Assembly: GCA_015179025.1 (NCBI GenBank)
Contig: WHUX01000006.1
Location: forward strand, 682,001 to 746,000
Direction: 5' to 3'
Length of the DNA stretch: 64,000 nt
DNA from: Terfezia claveryi
Taxonomy: Eukaryota > Ascomycota > Pezizomycetes > Pezizales > Pezizaceae
How positions within the stretch are numbered: the first letter of the stretch is position 1; each line of letters begins with the position of its first letter. The notes beneath the pieces are model-generated. The model worked only from the letters and a program-made list of their open reading frames with translations, was not told where the DNA came from and made no database searches. Both the position numbers and the translations under genes were made by a program. Positions 23,886 through 36,540 of the stretch are shown here, one piece after another.

Positions 23886-26611
23886 CCTTGCCCGGAGTTG
23901 CTTTTGGGTGAGCAACTGCTAACCGCTCGGCGAGATGAAATGCCTGACTGGCAAGGGCCGGCGGCCTTGGAGCAAGTTAATAATACCGACGAGCAAAGAG
24001 GTACAGCCCAAGAAGAGTGTCCCCAATGCGATGGCTAAGAACAGAGATGAGCCTATCGAAAAATTTTATTTTGATGCAGTAAGAGATGGAGCTCTGCGAT
24101 GAACCTTTTGGCGGGGACCTGTGAATGGGCAGCACAATGGGCAGCACACGGGGAGTTCCTTGCGTTGTTAGTCATCATCCTGTTGCTGATGTGGGGTTCG
24201 TGCCAAGCTTCACATTAAGAAATGTTTGTTTTTCTTGCATCGTTGTTTCGATATTAAAGTATTTACAGTATATAGCAAGCAGTACAGGAGCTTGTTGTGA
24301 TGAATAATTGTTTCAACATGGCGAGACTGCTTAAACACTTAAATTTGTTGTGATGGGAAGAAACTCCGGTAAATTGATAGTTTATATATATATATATTTA
24401 TATATAGTGTATATATAGTGAATTCCAACAGTGAACAAAAGAAAGGAGTAGATAACATATTTTAAATTGCAGGACCTAGCACTAAATGTAACAGTTCCTG
24501 AGATTAAAGTGCCAGTGTAACGTACTGCATATCTGCATTAAGCTAGAAACGAGAGGAGATGACCTTACCAGATATCCAGATTCATATATGGGACACAATA
24601 TAAAATACCCTTGTTGTGGGGCTCTTACCCTGTTTCTGGAAAGAACGGGGAACAAACGAATTCAAGGTTCAAGGGTCAAAGGTAAACATTATGTGAAACA
24701 GAACCGTTATTCTACTGGGAAAGGAGGTATATAAAAAAATATAAAAAAATATAAAAAAAAAGGCTGTAACCTTCGAGTACCGCGAATTTTTTTTTTTGGC
24801 GTTCCACGAATCGGCAATTTTTGGTTCATATTATGTACTGTGCGAAGGAGGCCAATTTTATCCCGGCAGGCAGTTGTGGGGAGGGAAGTTCCGAGTACTT
24901 CTGGTTAGTATGTAGGCCAGGGATATGGCTCCACCCAGATGATTAAAAATTAATTACTCTAGGAACGAGGGAATAGAATACACTGGAAGATTCATATCAT
25001 ATATATTCATTGGGCTGCGCCAATCTAAACTCGAAGAAAGAATTGGGCAAGCAGGGCTTACTTTAGTCTGGGCTTTTCTCAGACATTGAGTGAAAAGTGC
25101 GGGATGCCGAGACAAAACGTTTGATCATCGGTTCTCGTGCCATCATCATCTGTGGAACCATAGGTATACCTAGTCTCGTGCCCCGACCTGAGTTCGCCGG
25201 TGAATCCTGCTTCTGGCCTGGTGGCAGCGCCCCCATCGAGAATTGCTAGGGTGCACGTCTCAGAAGAACCTTGATATTGGCTTTGTGATTACAATACATT
25301 AGTTAGTTATCCCCTTTCATCGTTGGGTTTTTTTGCATCAACATTGAGTAAGAATACAAACTGAAAGATAATTTTCCCAATTAATCTAACCCTATATCGA
25401 TATAATAATACCGATAATGCAAGCCTTCTCCCATTCAGTCCTAATAGGTCCTCGGGGGGATATCAATGCATGATTTTTTACTTTTTTAAAAAAAATTAAA
25501 ATAAAAATAAAAATAAGAATAGCTTCGCAATTATCAAACTTGAAGGTTTATTTCGCGTTCTTAGTTATTGGAAGGGGAGGGAGAAAATAAAGAATCATTG
25601 CAATTTATTTTATTTTTTTATTTTTTTATTTTTTTATTTTTTTATTTTTTTATTTTTTTTCTTTACAAAAAGATTGGTAATATATGGCCCAAACTGACAA
25701 GTTTTGGCCGCCGGCTAGAAACTAGATTTCAGGGTAGGCTAAGGTGCTGGCTTGTTGTATGGGACCGGGAGTCAGGGCTACGACACTCTACGCACAATTC
25801 CCGCGCCGGGAGTAGGCAAAGTATCAATGATGTTGGGAATCCTGGCATTAATAATATCGAAGCATGTGGAACCACTATATCCTCTGTTTCTAGGCATTCC
25901 GGCCGAGCAGGAGAGTCCATGAGAATGAGTGTTTTGTGCGTTCTGCCCCGGCCGCCGCCCCACACACCCCCTTCCCTCCTCTCCCCAAGCGCTATACATA
26001 CGATGTATATACTGCTATCCAGCCCCAGTGCTTCCCAGTTTATCCCACGGTTCATCTATTCTGCTATCGACTGGATCTAGAACTCTCAAAGAAAGCTGTG
26101 AAGTATTCTCAACGGTCGCCGTTGTTCGACCGCTTGGCTTGTTGGTTAAACGAAAGTTGAACTTGCCAATAACGAAGCGACTTCCTAATCGAGACATCAG
26201 CCAATCCAGCCTTACGGCTAAGCCTCACGACTAAGCCTCACGCTGTGGAACGAAACACCAGATTTCGAACCCACACACCCCCGGTGAGCGCTCGGAATAA
26301 TCTTGCAACCTATCGACAGCAAGCTGGTGACTTTGATCTCAGCCCGTTACTACGTTACCCCGATTGGATATCTCTGATCAGTTGGTAGAAAGGGTCAACA
26401 CAAGAGGAGTCTTGAGACAGCTACATTACCAAGCTTGCGGTGAAAATATATAGCGAGTTCAATAGATATATAATTATTAACAGTTACTAAGGGGCTCGAT
26501 TGGCGAGTTTTTGCATATACCCCTCGAGCATCGAGATCATCGTGCCCCAGTAACGTTATTACGGGCAACTGTTAGGCGTATCCAGTGTCGCCCCAATCGC
26601 AGGGCAAAGTT
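23886..26611. other. Intergenic between BRF1 and copper ATPase
   Basis: Shared upstream region of the divergent BRF1 (-) and CCC2 (+) genes. Low-complexity tracts are TA repeats (about 24385-24420), ATAAAAAA units (24730-24760) and ATTTTTTT units (25605-25661). Open frames at 25568-26080 are partly translations of the T-rich tract, and no domain is recognisable. A TTCGAACC segment near 26265 resembles a B box but has no correctly placed A box. Confidence 0.55.
25605..25661. repeat. (ATTTTTTT)n tandem repeat
   Basis: Seven or so copies of an 8-bp T-rich unit in the upstream region of the copper ATPase. Confidence 0.85.
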
Positions 26612-26850
26612 ATGGAGGTTAATAGGGCAGCTTCCACCCCCGACTCTTCAACAATATCATCAGGCACCAATGGCGGTCATTCTAATATTACAACAGGCTC
26701 GGCAGCTGCAGCCACAGCCGGACGTTGTGGAAGCACACCGCAAGGCAACGTTATGCAGGCCAGTAGGGAAGCCATTGGCGTCACCGACTCTTCAACAATA
26801 TCATCAGGCACCACTGGCGGTCAGTCTATTATTACCACAGGCTCGGTAAT
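26590..26850 (+). repeat. Duplicated segment at CCC2 N-terminus
   Basis: Two diverged copies of a segment of about 115 bp lie at roughly 26590-26703 and 26731-26850. They share CGACTCTTCAACAATATCAT and encode DSSTISSGTNGG and DSSTISSGTTGG. Each copy contains an in-frame ATG in a similar context (GTTATGGAG, GTTATGCAG). Confidence 0.8.
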
Positions 26851-29800
26851 ACACGGTCCTGGAACCACAATTGGATCTCATGTCTTAGATCCACCGGGTG
26901 CATATCCCTCACCATACATTACAACCACACTGTTGATATCAAACCTTCACTGTTCCTCTTGTACCACGACTATTCGTTTGTTATTGGCCCCGCTGACTCC
27001 CCCCCCGATTGCTATTTCAACCAATATCGTTACACACGAGATTATCGTTGAGCATGCGGCAGACCTAAACCCAAACGAGATATTAAGAGTGCTTCTGGAA
27101 GCCGAGTTTGAGGTTGACTCTATTAATGTGTCTGGAGCTGGTGTGACTCCTTCGTCCTACACCAATGGTCTCTGGGCGGGGAGGTTGGCTGACATTAATA
27201 TGCATAATAACACATCAACCCATGAAGACTTTCTCTTGGAGGATTGGGTTGGACTAATCAAGGCTGCATGGCAGTCAGGGAAGAGCCGTAAGCGACATAT
27301 TGAGGTCTGTGAGGTTTGCAGGTCCAAGGAAGAAAAATCGGCATCAGGCATACCGCTCAGCCGTTCCTCAGTAACCTCCCAATTAGGCGATGCTGATGCA
27401 AAAGCATTTGTTCTATTCATGGATAGATCCGGGGGGAGTTCGGCCGCGAATAGTCCAGGATATGGGGGTATGGTAGATGAGAAATCGTTAATACACTATG
27501 GGGATGCTTCTTATAATGCGCCTAATTTCCCATTAAATATGTTTGAAAAAGGCCAAACGAGTCCCTTGAGTCAACGGCCAACTTCTGATATTGCACTGCA
27601 GAATATATCGAGATCAGCCATGGTATCTTCCGAGAGGCCTACAGTTCCCCAGGCAAATGTTGATTTGCCAGACGGGGCAACTGAGAAACAGGTGCTGTTT
27701 GAAGCCACCTTCTCTATTGAAGGAATGACTTGCTCGGCATGTACTGGGAAGATAAATGATACTATTAGTCATTTTCCGGGGGTGAAGAGTGTCAATGTGG
27801 CGTTAATGACCAATAGTGCAACGGTAGAATTTGAAGGAATGAAAGAAGATGCGGCAAAGATTGTAGATGAGATTGAGGATATTGGTTTTGGCTGCGCGTT
27901 GGAGTCTATCAAGGAACTGAACACAGATGGTGCACAATTCAAGGTGGAGAGGGAGGTTCAGATCCGGGTTGACGGGATGTTCTGCGAGTAAGTGCAACCC
28001 TCTCCGATATGCCGTGTGCTGGATGCTGATCTCAAAACAATAATAGGTCGTGTCCTACCAGAATTGTCGAGGCCCTACAAACCTTCGGCGACGCAATCAA
28101 GGTTGAAAAGCCACTCACCACATCCGACCCAATTATTCAAATTTCTTATCTTGCCAACCCCCCTGATCTTACAATCCGGCGCATCATATCCACTTTGAAC
28201 GCTGTTCACCCTGACTTCTCAGCCTCCATCTACTGTCCCCCAACTATCGAAGAACGTTCACGCCACATCCAGCGCAGAGAGCTTCGACGTTTGATCCTCC
28301 GAGCTATCTTATGCATCATAATTGCCATTCCAACTTTTATGATTGGCATTGTATGGATGAGTCTGGTTCCTAAAGATAATAGGATAAGGCAGTACTTTGA
28401 AGCGCAAATGTGGGCAGGCCAAGTGACTCGCTTAGAATGGGCGCTGCTATTCTTGTCGACCCCAGTGCAATTTTTTATTGCAGATGTGTTCCACGTCAGG
28501 GCGTATAAGGAGATCAAGGCCCTGTGGAGACCTGGGAGTCAGGTACCCATTTTGAGAAGGTTTTATAGGTTTGGGAGCATGAACTTACTGGTGAGTGTTA
28601 TCCGTCGTCTTTGCGAAGTAAGAGGATTATTACTGATATACGTTGTCTACAGATCTCCCTTGGTGTGTCAATTGCCTATTTCGCCTCCGTTGGGTTGCTG
28701 GCCATGGCCGCCACTCGAGAGGGTGAGTTCAAAGGGCCCCATACAACATACTTCGACTCTACAGTATTCCTTACTATGTTCCTCTTGATTGGGCGTTGCC
28801 TTGAGGCGTACTCAAAGATCAAAACTTCTGACGCTGTCTCAATGCTCGGCAAGCTGCGGCCCACGGAAGCGCTCTTGCTTGAATTAGAAGGGCCACCTAC
28901 TACCTCTTATTCTACTGACACTAGTACTCGCAGTATGGCTAAAGAAAACGCATCTCCGACTGTGAAGAAGATACCTGTGGATATGCTTGAGGTAGGAGAC
29001 ACGATCATCGTGCAACACGGTGGCTCTCCGCCCGCAGATGGAAAAATTAGTCTGGGTGAAACGAAGTTCGATGAAAGCTCGTTGACAGGAGAGGCGAGGC
29101 CAGTGCAGAAGAAGGAGGGAGATGTAGTGTTTGCAGGAACGATAAACAAAGGCAAAGCAGTGAGGGTTGTTGTCAACGCAGTTAGTGGAGAGTCGATGTA
29201 TGGTTTACCCTGAACTTACCCTTACACTCTCCAGTGCTAACAAAGATCCTACCACAGGCTAGATCAGATCGTGAAAGTCGTCCGTGAAGGGCAAACCCGT
29301 CGCGCTCCCATCGAGCGTGTAGCTGATATACTCACTGGGTATTTCGTTCCGGTCGTGACGCTGATTGCAATCTCTACCTGGGTGATCTGGCTTGCGCTAG
29401 GCATGTCGGGGGTTCTCCCTGACTACTGGCTCGATGTAGATGAAGGCTCTTGGCCAGTCTGGTCCCTTGGCTTTGCAATTGCAGTCTTTGTAGTTGCCTG
29501 TCCCTGTGGTATCGGACTTGCTGCTCCCACGGCGTTGTTTGTTGGATCAGGATTAGCTGCCAAATATGGGATTCTTGCCAAAGGAGGAGGTGAGGCGTTC
29601 CAGGAAGCGAGCTGGTTGGACGTGGTTGTCTTTGACAAGACTGGTACCCTGACTGAAGGGGGGGAACCCAAAATTACTGATGAGGAGGTGTTTGTCGATA
29701 CTATTGGACAAGATGAAGAGGGGACCCTGGGGCTAGAGTTGGAAGTGAGAAAGTTGGTATATGCGATTGCGACCGGGTTGGAGGAGATGTCGTCTCACCC

Positions 29801-30929
29801 ACTCGCACGGGCGGTTGTGTCCCACTGTGAATCGCAGGAGCGGGCTAACGTCACTGGGAGTGAGGTGGAGGAAGTCCCTGGCCGTGGGCTACGTGGGGTG
29901 TTTACCATCAACAACACTAACGACAGCTACGAAGCTATCATTGGTAACGAGGCGTTTATGGTGGAAAATGGCGTTGCGGAGCTCGGAGATGTAACTTCCT
30001 CCCTGCTCCACAGCTGGAAGAGTAGAGGGAAATCGGTCGTCCTTTTAGCAATCAAGCCCCGCCCAAACACAACCATCCTATCAGGCTTCCCACAGGAAAC
30101 TTTCACTCTAGCAGCAACATTTGCCGCGGCGGATCCCCTCCGCACTGAAGCGCCATATGTCGTCAAAAACCTCCGCGCCAGCGGAATCAGCGTGTGGATG
30201 ATCAGTGGTGATAACCCCGTCACCGCTACCGCCGTCGCAGACATGGTTGGAATCCCTAGAGATAATGTTATAGCGGGTGTCCTCCCTACACAAAAAGCCG
30301 AAAAAATCCAACATCTCCAAACCCACGCGCCAAGACGCCCCCGGCGGACATGGTATGGTAAAACAAAAACCGCAAACCCCCGAGCCATTGTTGCAATGGT
30401 AGGAGATGGGATCAACGATGCCCCTGCCTTGGCAGTATCGGATGTAGGAGTAGCAATCGGCTCGGGATCGGATGTGGCAATTGGAAGTGCAAAATTTATC
30501 TTGGTTAGTAATAATTTGTGCAGTCTACTTACCCTGACGGAGTTGAGTAGGAAGGTGTTTAGAAGGGTCAAGTTTAATTTCTTTTGGGCATGCGTGTATA
30601 ATTTGATTGCATTGCCCGTGGCCGCGGGGGTGTTGTATCCGGTGGGGATGAGGGGGTATACTGCACCTCCAACGATGCAGACGCGTGGGGAGGATCATAA
30701 CGGGATGCAGAAAGATATGGGGGGAAATGGGCCAAGGAGGATTAGGTTGGAACCGGTGTGGGCGAGTTTGGCGATGGCGCTGTCCAGTGTGAGCGTTGTG
30801 TGCAGTAGTTTATTGCTGAGGACGAAGTGGTATGGGGTGGGGTTTAGGCCGAGTGCGATGGCTATGAAAGCTAGCTCTGAGGAAGACTCGGAAGAGTGGA
30901 GTGATGTGAACATTGATGAGGTGGTTTAA
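26612..30929 (+). CDS. CCC2: P1B-type copper-transporting ATPase (Ccc2/ATP7 family)
   Basis: Pumps Cu(I) from the cytosol into the Golgi lumen to load multicopper oxidases (family role). Exons: 26612-27987, 28047-28590, 28653-29197 and 29258-30929, giving 1378 residues. There are three heavy-metal-associated domains: NLHCSSC (C114, C117), GMTCSAC (C374, C377) and GMFCESC (C458, C461; split by intron 1). The membrane part has eight expected helices and the CPC metal site (C903-P-C905). The actuator loop shows SSLTGEARPV where TGES is usual. The P domain has DKTGTLT (D948), the N domain SSHPLARAV, and the hinge GDGINDAPAL (D1205). The last helix has MALSSVSVVCSSLLL. The N-terminus carries a duplicated Ser/Thr/Gly-rich segment, and the start is the first ATG in an already open frame, so it is less certain than the rest. 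Confidence 0.93.
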
Positions 30930-32434
30930 GATGTTGGAGCTGCGTTGTGGATTCCTATTGGAGGTGCTTGGTTCCTGTTCTGAGTATGCTGTTGGATTTT
31001 GCTTTGGGTTTTCTTTTGGATATTGCTTTGGCTCGTTCGCGGGTCTGGTTACCTGGGCTGATTTGGTTGGGCTTGGTTTTGGTTTTGGCTGGATATATGG
31101 GTTTCATTTGTGTTTGCTAGAGGTGGACCAGGATTCAACTCACGGGGTTATCTGAAATTTGTCGTTATGACTTTTGATTTCTCGGAGGACTGGAGATATA
31201 AGTAATTTATAGGCTTGATTTTTTGCTTGTTTGTCATTTGCCGTTTGATTGTTTAGTAATTCTGGGCTCCATAAATATCGATTATATATTAAAGTATCCA
31301 CTTCATGGTACCGTCTTGCAGTTGTTGATAGTGCTTCCGTACTTATACGGCCAATATTGATTCCACCGGATTAGTGTCTGAATTTGATTTTGTGATGTAA
31401 TGTGAATGTAACTGATGGAATCTTTATTAGTTATCCCCGCGCCCTTGCGCACCCCCCCCCCCCCTCTTCTCTTCTCTACCTATATATATTATTTAGATAT
31501 TGCGCACATTATAGGTAGGAAGGGAGGATGTTATATGTAGGTCGCATGTTAAGCTATACTGTTTAAACTTTAGTCCACTCACAACATATAGTAGAGATCC
31601 TCAGAGTTTCTTTTCAACTCTCACCACCCTACCTCTGCCCCATCACCTTATAACATGGCTTGCACGGCTTGCGCCTCCATGAGCATGGGGAAGATCAAGG
31701 CTGTCGTGGCCTTCCAATAGAGGGTCAATACAGCCCACGCAGATGGGTGCACGGGTCGTATGTTACCTCCATTACAAGAACGTAAAGGTTTGAGGGGATC
31801 GGTCTCTCGGTGGAAGGTCATACAGATTGCCTAAACTAATGCATAAATTGCATCTGGCTATCAAGCTTCTTGGTCATTTTGTGGAAAGGTTTATACAAAC
31901 CGCAAACCGCTGCAGTTCACATCTTACTTCCTTTACCCGACCATGAGGAGATCAAGCCTGTCAGTTTTTCGTAGCGGTTCATGCAAACTGTGCATGCACG
32001 GGGCAAGGCCCCCACGAGATGGAGATAAAGAAGTGCAGAGCCATCACCGGGCCGGGCTACGACACTAGGATCCTAGGGCCATGACCTCAGCTGCAGTAGC
32101 TACGTACCGGCGTGGTATCAGGCTGTTGAGAGACGGCTAAGCAGGCCGGCTAGATTACCCTCCAGATACGTTAGGATTTGAGAAAGGTCATCGACACGAC
32201 CAACGCGGGCTACCTAGGCCAGAATAGATTGCCCGGGCGGCCAGAAATATTGATGAGACTGACTTTAATTCGTTAGTAGCTCACATTGAAAGATTCATGA
32301 GGAGGAGAAAATAAATGGAGGGTAACTATAAACCGGAATATTGCTCTATAGATAGAGTTCTCAAGAGGAGAAAGAGTGTTTGACTTTCAAAAGTCTATTT
32401 CTGATGTCGGCAAACACCGTAATTTTAAATGCAG

Positions 32435-32483
32435 TGGATCAGCTTCGAGGGGCTGGCTTGTGCCAACCAGACTATGGATCAGC
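32435..32483 (+). repeat. Mini-insertion with 9-bp direct repeats (copy 2)
   Basis: Direct repeat TGGATCAGC at 32435-32443 and 32475-32483 flanks a 31-nt insert (32444-32474) ending GTGCCAACCAGACTA. Inside it, TGGC-TTGT-GCCA can form a hairpin, and a CGAGGGG stretch lies near the other end. Confidence 0.8.
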
Positions 32484-32531
32484 GTTGAATGAAGTTTGTT
32501 GGGAAGGGAGAGGCAATTGTGAAACAACTTG

Positions 32532-32561
32532 GGGGGGGTATAGTCTGGCTTGGGGGGGGTA
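32532..32561 (-). repeat. Mini-insertion with direct repeats (copy 3)
   Basis: Insert TAGTCTGGCTTG at 32541-32552, the same as copy 1, sits between two GGGGGGGTA repeats (32532-32540, 32553-32561). The match extends further left (CTTG), so a 13-bp duplication around an 8-nt insert TAGTCTGG is equally possible. Confidence 0.7.
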
Positions 32562-34261
32562 TAAGTTAAGTCTCGCAAAAATAAGGATAAGACTAGTACC
32601 CGTTAATATGTGAGAACTCCCGGAAAATTGTCGAACGGGAGGGTCTGAAATTCTCGAATCCAGAGTCCATCCACCTAATAGGGTTTTGTGTGACGGTATT
32701 GCGGATGAGGCACGCTCTTTGATTCTTCGTTCCATTATAGTCCCCCTCCTCCTCCTCCCTCTCTCCCCCCTTCACCCCGTTGACTGCTAAAATGAACATT
32801 CGAAATGCAGCTGGAATGAGGGAGTTATATATCTATATATATATCAATCCGATCATCATCGTTGAGCCTGGGGCCATGGAGTCTGTGGATATATTTGTTA
32901 ATAACTTTCGAGTCCGATGTTTATATGTATATATATATAGATACATATCGTGTGAGAGAGAGTGAGAGTGAGAGAGAGAGGGTGGGTGGATGGGTGTGAG
33001 GTACAGAGAAGCAGCCCTCTTCTTCTTTATATTATATATAATATATATTTCACTCTCACCAAAAAGATCACCCCCCCCAAAAAAAAAAAATGGGGATATA
33101 AAATCGCGAGGAGAGAATCCACCGGAGCGCGCGGGCATTTTTATTATCATCCTTTCTATTCTGGGAAAGAGTGCGCTAAAATGAGCTAGTTTCTGCCTAA
33201 AACAGCGTAGGGGTTAGGTTAGTTGGGGGTACAGAGTACCGGTAAAGAGGTACCTTGGAACGGAGGCCTTTTCATTCCGTGCCGGGACATCGGTATATTA
33301 GGTACCGGTAACTGGTCATACAGTACGACGGTACATAGACTTCTATAACAGGTTTTTGTTAATCTGATGGTAATAATTCTATTCTGGTCGATTTGCCCGG
33401 TTTGCGTTATGTAAAACAAATTCTAGTACCTCTGTTATGTATACGGTTGGCTAGCACATATCGATGTTACCGTCTCACCTACCGGCAAATGTATGTGTTT
33501 CTATGCGCGAAACCTGGCGAGAAAGATCATCTGTCAAATACGAGAATTGGCAGAGGTGATAAGGGGGGTCTACTATGAGGTAGATATCAGAATATGTGAA
33601 TCAATTCAGGAGCTAAACATACTACTTCAGATATTATAACGTTACGCAACTGTAAACTCAAAAAGTCATCGTGCCCTTTTGCCTGTATAAAACAACCAAA
33701 CACAGTAAACACCATCAAACTGAAGGTAAAGGAAAGAAAAACTCTAGGGTACTCCACACCAATGGTAACCCCAAGCAAAAACATAAGCAAAAGCAGATGA
33801 AGGAAAAGGCATCTCCATAAGCAAACCAAAGAAATATAGTACTCCTATCGCTTCGCCGGTCATATGGGTAAGTGAAGCATGCATTGGCACCAACAAGACG
33901 CAATTATAAGTGTAACAAAAAAAGCACAAGATAGGTAAGATTAAAAAGATAAGGACGAAAGGGAACGGAATTAGCTTCGACTACTCCTAGTCCATCCCAT
34001 CCCCAACTCCCAACAGAAAAAATTATTTGACCCCATTATAAACCTGTAAAGATATCGGTAATGTACCGTAATGTACCAAATTTGGAATCTTCCTGTCCGA
34101 GATAAACGCCAGTATTGAAAACTTTCCGTCACTTACCAACCAACCTAGAATATTTTCCATATCCGAGTCTAATCATTTTACCATCCCACTCTTTCATGTA
34201 TTACAATCCGTGTATTATTCAGCAAAACAAGGGATTGTTTCTCGTTTTCATTTTTCTTTGT

Positions 34262-35220
34262 TTAGTCGGCGCTAACTGTACCGAACTGAGAATTGAAGAG
34301 GATGGGATTTCTCATCGTAGTGCGGGAGATGGGAGAAGATGGAAAAACAACCTTATTCCACTCCCTCTCGGAATTAGGGCTCCTGGTAATAAGCTGGCTG
34401 TCTGGGGTGGCAGCATCCGAGATCTTCCTCCTGTGTTGAGATGGCGAGGAAGGAGTCTTTGTCGGAGTCCTATTGCGGTAAAAGGATGGCGAAGGAGAGG
34501 TAGCAGACAACTCGCGGAAGTTGCTGAGTGGGTAAGCCTTGTTGCTGCGAATGATCTTGTAAAGCTCGTCGAGGACATCCTTTGAAGGGCTACTATTTCA
34601 TGAAAGTAGTGTAAGCTCATAGTCTAGAACAACAAGGACTCCCACAATTAGGAACAAAGGAGGACTAACCTGTAAAAGAGAACATTATTAGCGTCTACAT
34701 TCGAGCCTTCATTCGTCTCATCGGCTTCAGTAGTCTCTCCAGCAGTCAACCTCGACTCCAGCAGCTTTACGGCATTCCACCTAGATTCTCCTGGAGCCAG
34801 AGTGCTTGCTGCACTTGAGGACCTCCTGTGCTGAGAATAGGTAATGACCGGAGATGGGCTACGAGCCATAGGGGATTCATCAAGCTGAACAAGCATCGGT
34901 TTTGGAAGACGTTGGGGGATAGGCCTATAGAGGCCTGGGAATGGAGCTCGTATTGGTCTTGGGGCAAAGACCTGAGACTGGCTTGGGGCGGAGACGGTGC
35001 TTGGTGCAGAAAGCATCTCTGTATTGATGACTTGTTCTTGCTTCTCTAATGCAGCTGTAGTAGATTCAGTACCCTCCTCTTCCAGCGAAAGCTTCTCGAG
35101 CTGTGCAACTGCGTCTGAAGTCATGGCGGAAGCTGGTGCAGTTGCAGGGGCTTCCAGAAGGATTGCGGGAGTAGTGGCACTGGCATCGACGGGAGCTGGG
35201 GAGGCCTGAGATGTAGTCAT
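34262..35220 (-). CDS. Hypothetical disordered protein
   Basis: I do not recognise this protein. Two exons, 35220-34670 and 34592-34262, give 293 residues. The intron is 77 nt with a GTTAGT donor and an AAATAG acceptor. The start chosen is MTTSQASPAPV; the frame is open upstream to 35484, but that part looks like 5' UTR. The protein is Ala/Ser/Thr/Pro-rich and probably disordered. More ordered segments are AVAQLEKLSLEEE, GESRWNAVKLLESRL and, across the splice join, KDVLDELYKIIRSNKAYPL. Many SP/TP and RxxS sites (RSPSP, RRSSS, TPTKTPSSPS) suggest phosphoregulation. No signal peptide or membrane segment is seen. It is divergent from VPS60, with about 660 bp between the two starts. Confidence 0.65.
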
Positions 35221-35883
35221 TTTAAGAGCAGAGATGTGAGATTTGGGGGGGGCAGTATTGCGTAGGGGTTGTCGGTGCAATGTATCGATATGTTTTGGGT
35301 GCTTTATTTTTGTAGCAGCAGCAGATGATTCTTCGCTGGTCGGGATGATAACGTGTATTATTTGAGATAATGTTCTGATTCGGGATGAAGGGACGAAAGA
35401 CAAAAAGGTGGAAGGCTGTTGTGGGCTGCGAGAGTTGAAAGCGTAAAAGCGATCGGCTGGGGCTGGGGCAAAGTTTACACGCAAGCTTTAAGCCAGGTAA
35501 TGTTCGTTGTGCGGGATGCTATCAAGTAGTTCAATCAGTAACCCCAGCGCAGAGAAGAAAGGCCTAGAAGGTAACTCGAGGCGAAGCACAGTAGCGAGCG
35601 TATCAGCCTACAGTGATTAAAGGATTTTCTATAGCCCGCGAAGAAGAGTCCCGGGGGTGGGGGTTCAGCACGGGGCTTTTTAAATACAAGAAGAGCGGGA
35701 GGCTGGAGATCGCAGAAAAGGAGGCCGCTGGGGGCGAGTGCAGGAGTGCAGGACAAGGGTCAGTCAGGTGGGATAAAGAGAATCAAGTAAGCTGGGTGTT
35801 CTGGGCCTCCTGCTTATTCTTCTCCAGAACGTCAACCACAATAATATCATACCCCCCGCGCTTCTCTAATCCGAATAAAGAGC
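35221..35883. other. Divergent promoter region, 34262-35220 gene / VPS60
   Basis: About 660 bp between two divergently transcribed genes. It should hold both promoters. A longer upstream reading frame of the minus-strand gene (to 35484) overlaps it but lacks the features of a conserved coding region. Confidence 0.5.
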
Positions 35884-36540
35884 ATGAACCGACTATTTGG
35901 AACCAAGAATACCGCCCCCAAGCCGACCCTGCAAGGAGCTATCTCAAGCCTCGACTCGCGGGTCGAATCTATCGACGTCAAGCTTGCGAAGCTCAATGCG
36001 GAACTTTCGACGTATCAACAGAGGATGGCAAAGATGCGAGACGGGCCGGGAAAGAGTGCACTGAAGCAAAAGGCATTGAAAGTCCTCCAACAGAGGAAGA
36101 TGTATGAAGGCCAACGGGAGCAGTTACAGCAGCAGGGTTGGAATATGGAACAGGCTGGGATGATGCAGGATAACTTGAAGAACGTTATGGTCACTGTTGA
36201 TGCCTTGAAAACGACAAATAAGGAGCTAAAGATGCAGTATGGGAAGATCAATCTGGATAAGATTGAACAACTGCAAGATGAGATGGCGGATTTGATGGAT
36301 CTTGGGAATGAAATCCAAGAGTCCATCTCCCGAAGCTACAATGTTCCTGACGATGTTGATGAAGCTGAGCTGGACGCTGAACTAGAGGCCCTCAGTGAGG
36401 AGATGGAACTAAGTGGAGGCTGGGAGACGGAGGTGGGTGGATCAGATTCCCTACCAGCATTTTTGCAGGAGGAGGAGCCCAGTGTGCTAGAAGAAGGGAA
36501 GGGGGGAAGAGAGCAGGAGCAAAAGGTGGCTGCTGGATAA
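35884..36540 (+). CDS. VPS60: ESCRT-III-associated protein Vps60/CHMP5
   Basis: Snf7-family protein acting late in multivesicular body formation. It binds Vta1/LIP5 to stimulate the Vps4 ATPase at endosomes (family knowledge). Single exon, 218 residues, the usual length. It begins MNRLFGTKN, a hallmark of the CHMP5 branch. A basic N-terminal helix pair (ISSLDSRVESIDVKLAKLN, ALKVLQQRKMYEGQREQL) is followed by a long central coiled coil (NMEQAGMMQDNLKNVMVTVD). The C-terminal half is acidic (DDVDEAELDAELEALSEEME), as expected for the autoinhibitory region and the Vta1-binding helix. Confidence 0.95.
   Translation: MNRLFGTKNTAPKPTLQGAISSLDSRVESIDVKLAKLNAELSTYQQRMAKMRDGPGKSALKQKALKVLQQRKMYEGQREQLQQQGWNMEQAGMMQDNLKNVMVTVDALKTTNKELKMQYGKINLDKIEQLQDEMADLMDLGNEIQESISRSYNVPDDVDEAELDAELEALSEEMELSGGWETEVGGSDSLPAFLQEEEPSVLEEGKGGREQEQKVAAG

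Larger units (their letters stand above)
30930..34261. other. Long intergenic region with simple repeats and two mini-insertions
   Basis: 3.3 kb between the copper ATPase and the gene at 34262-35220. No gene is supported. It contains a poly-C run (about 31449-31465), TA-rich microsatellites near 32825-33050, a GAGAGAGTGAGA tract near 32955 and GTAC-rich DNA at 33230-33340. Two mini-insertions (32435-32483 and 32532-32561) lie about 50 bp apart. Confidence 0.6.

Noticed and set aside
23885..23915. Ten-residue upstream extension of BRF1
   Set aside because: It has no ATG (begins TTG); the first ATG at 23885 was used.
25045..25085. TAGTCTGGGC with similar GGGCTTAC/GGGCTTTT flanks
   Set aside because: Flanking similarity is imperfect and low complexity.
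25171..25190. TAGTCTCGTGCCCC near 25171
   Set aside because: No second copy of the left 9-mer was found.
26200..26300. tRNA-like B box (GGTTCGAAATC on the minus strand)
   Set aside because: No A box at the right distance and no cloverleaf arms; not a tRNA.
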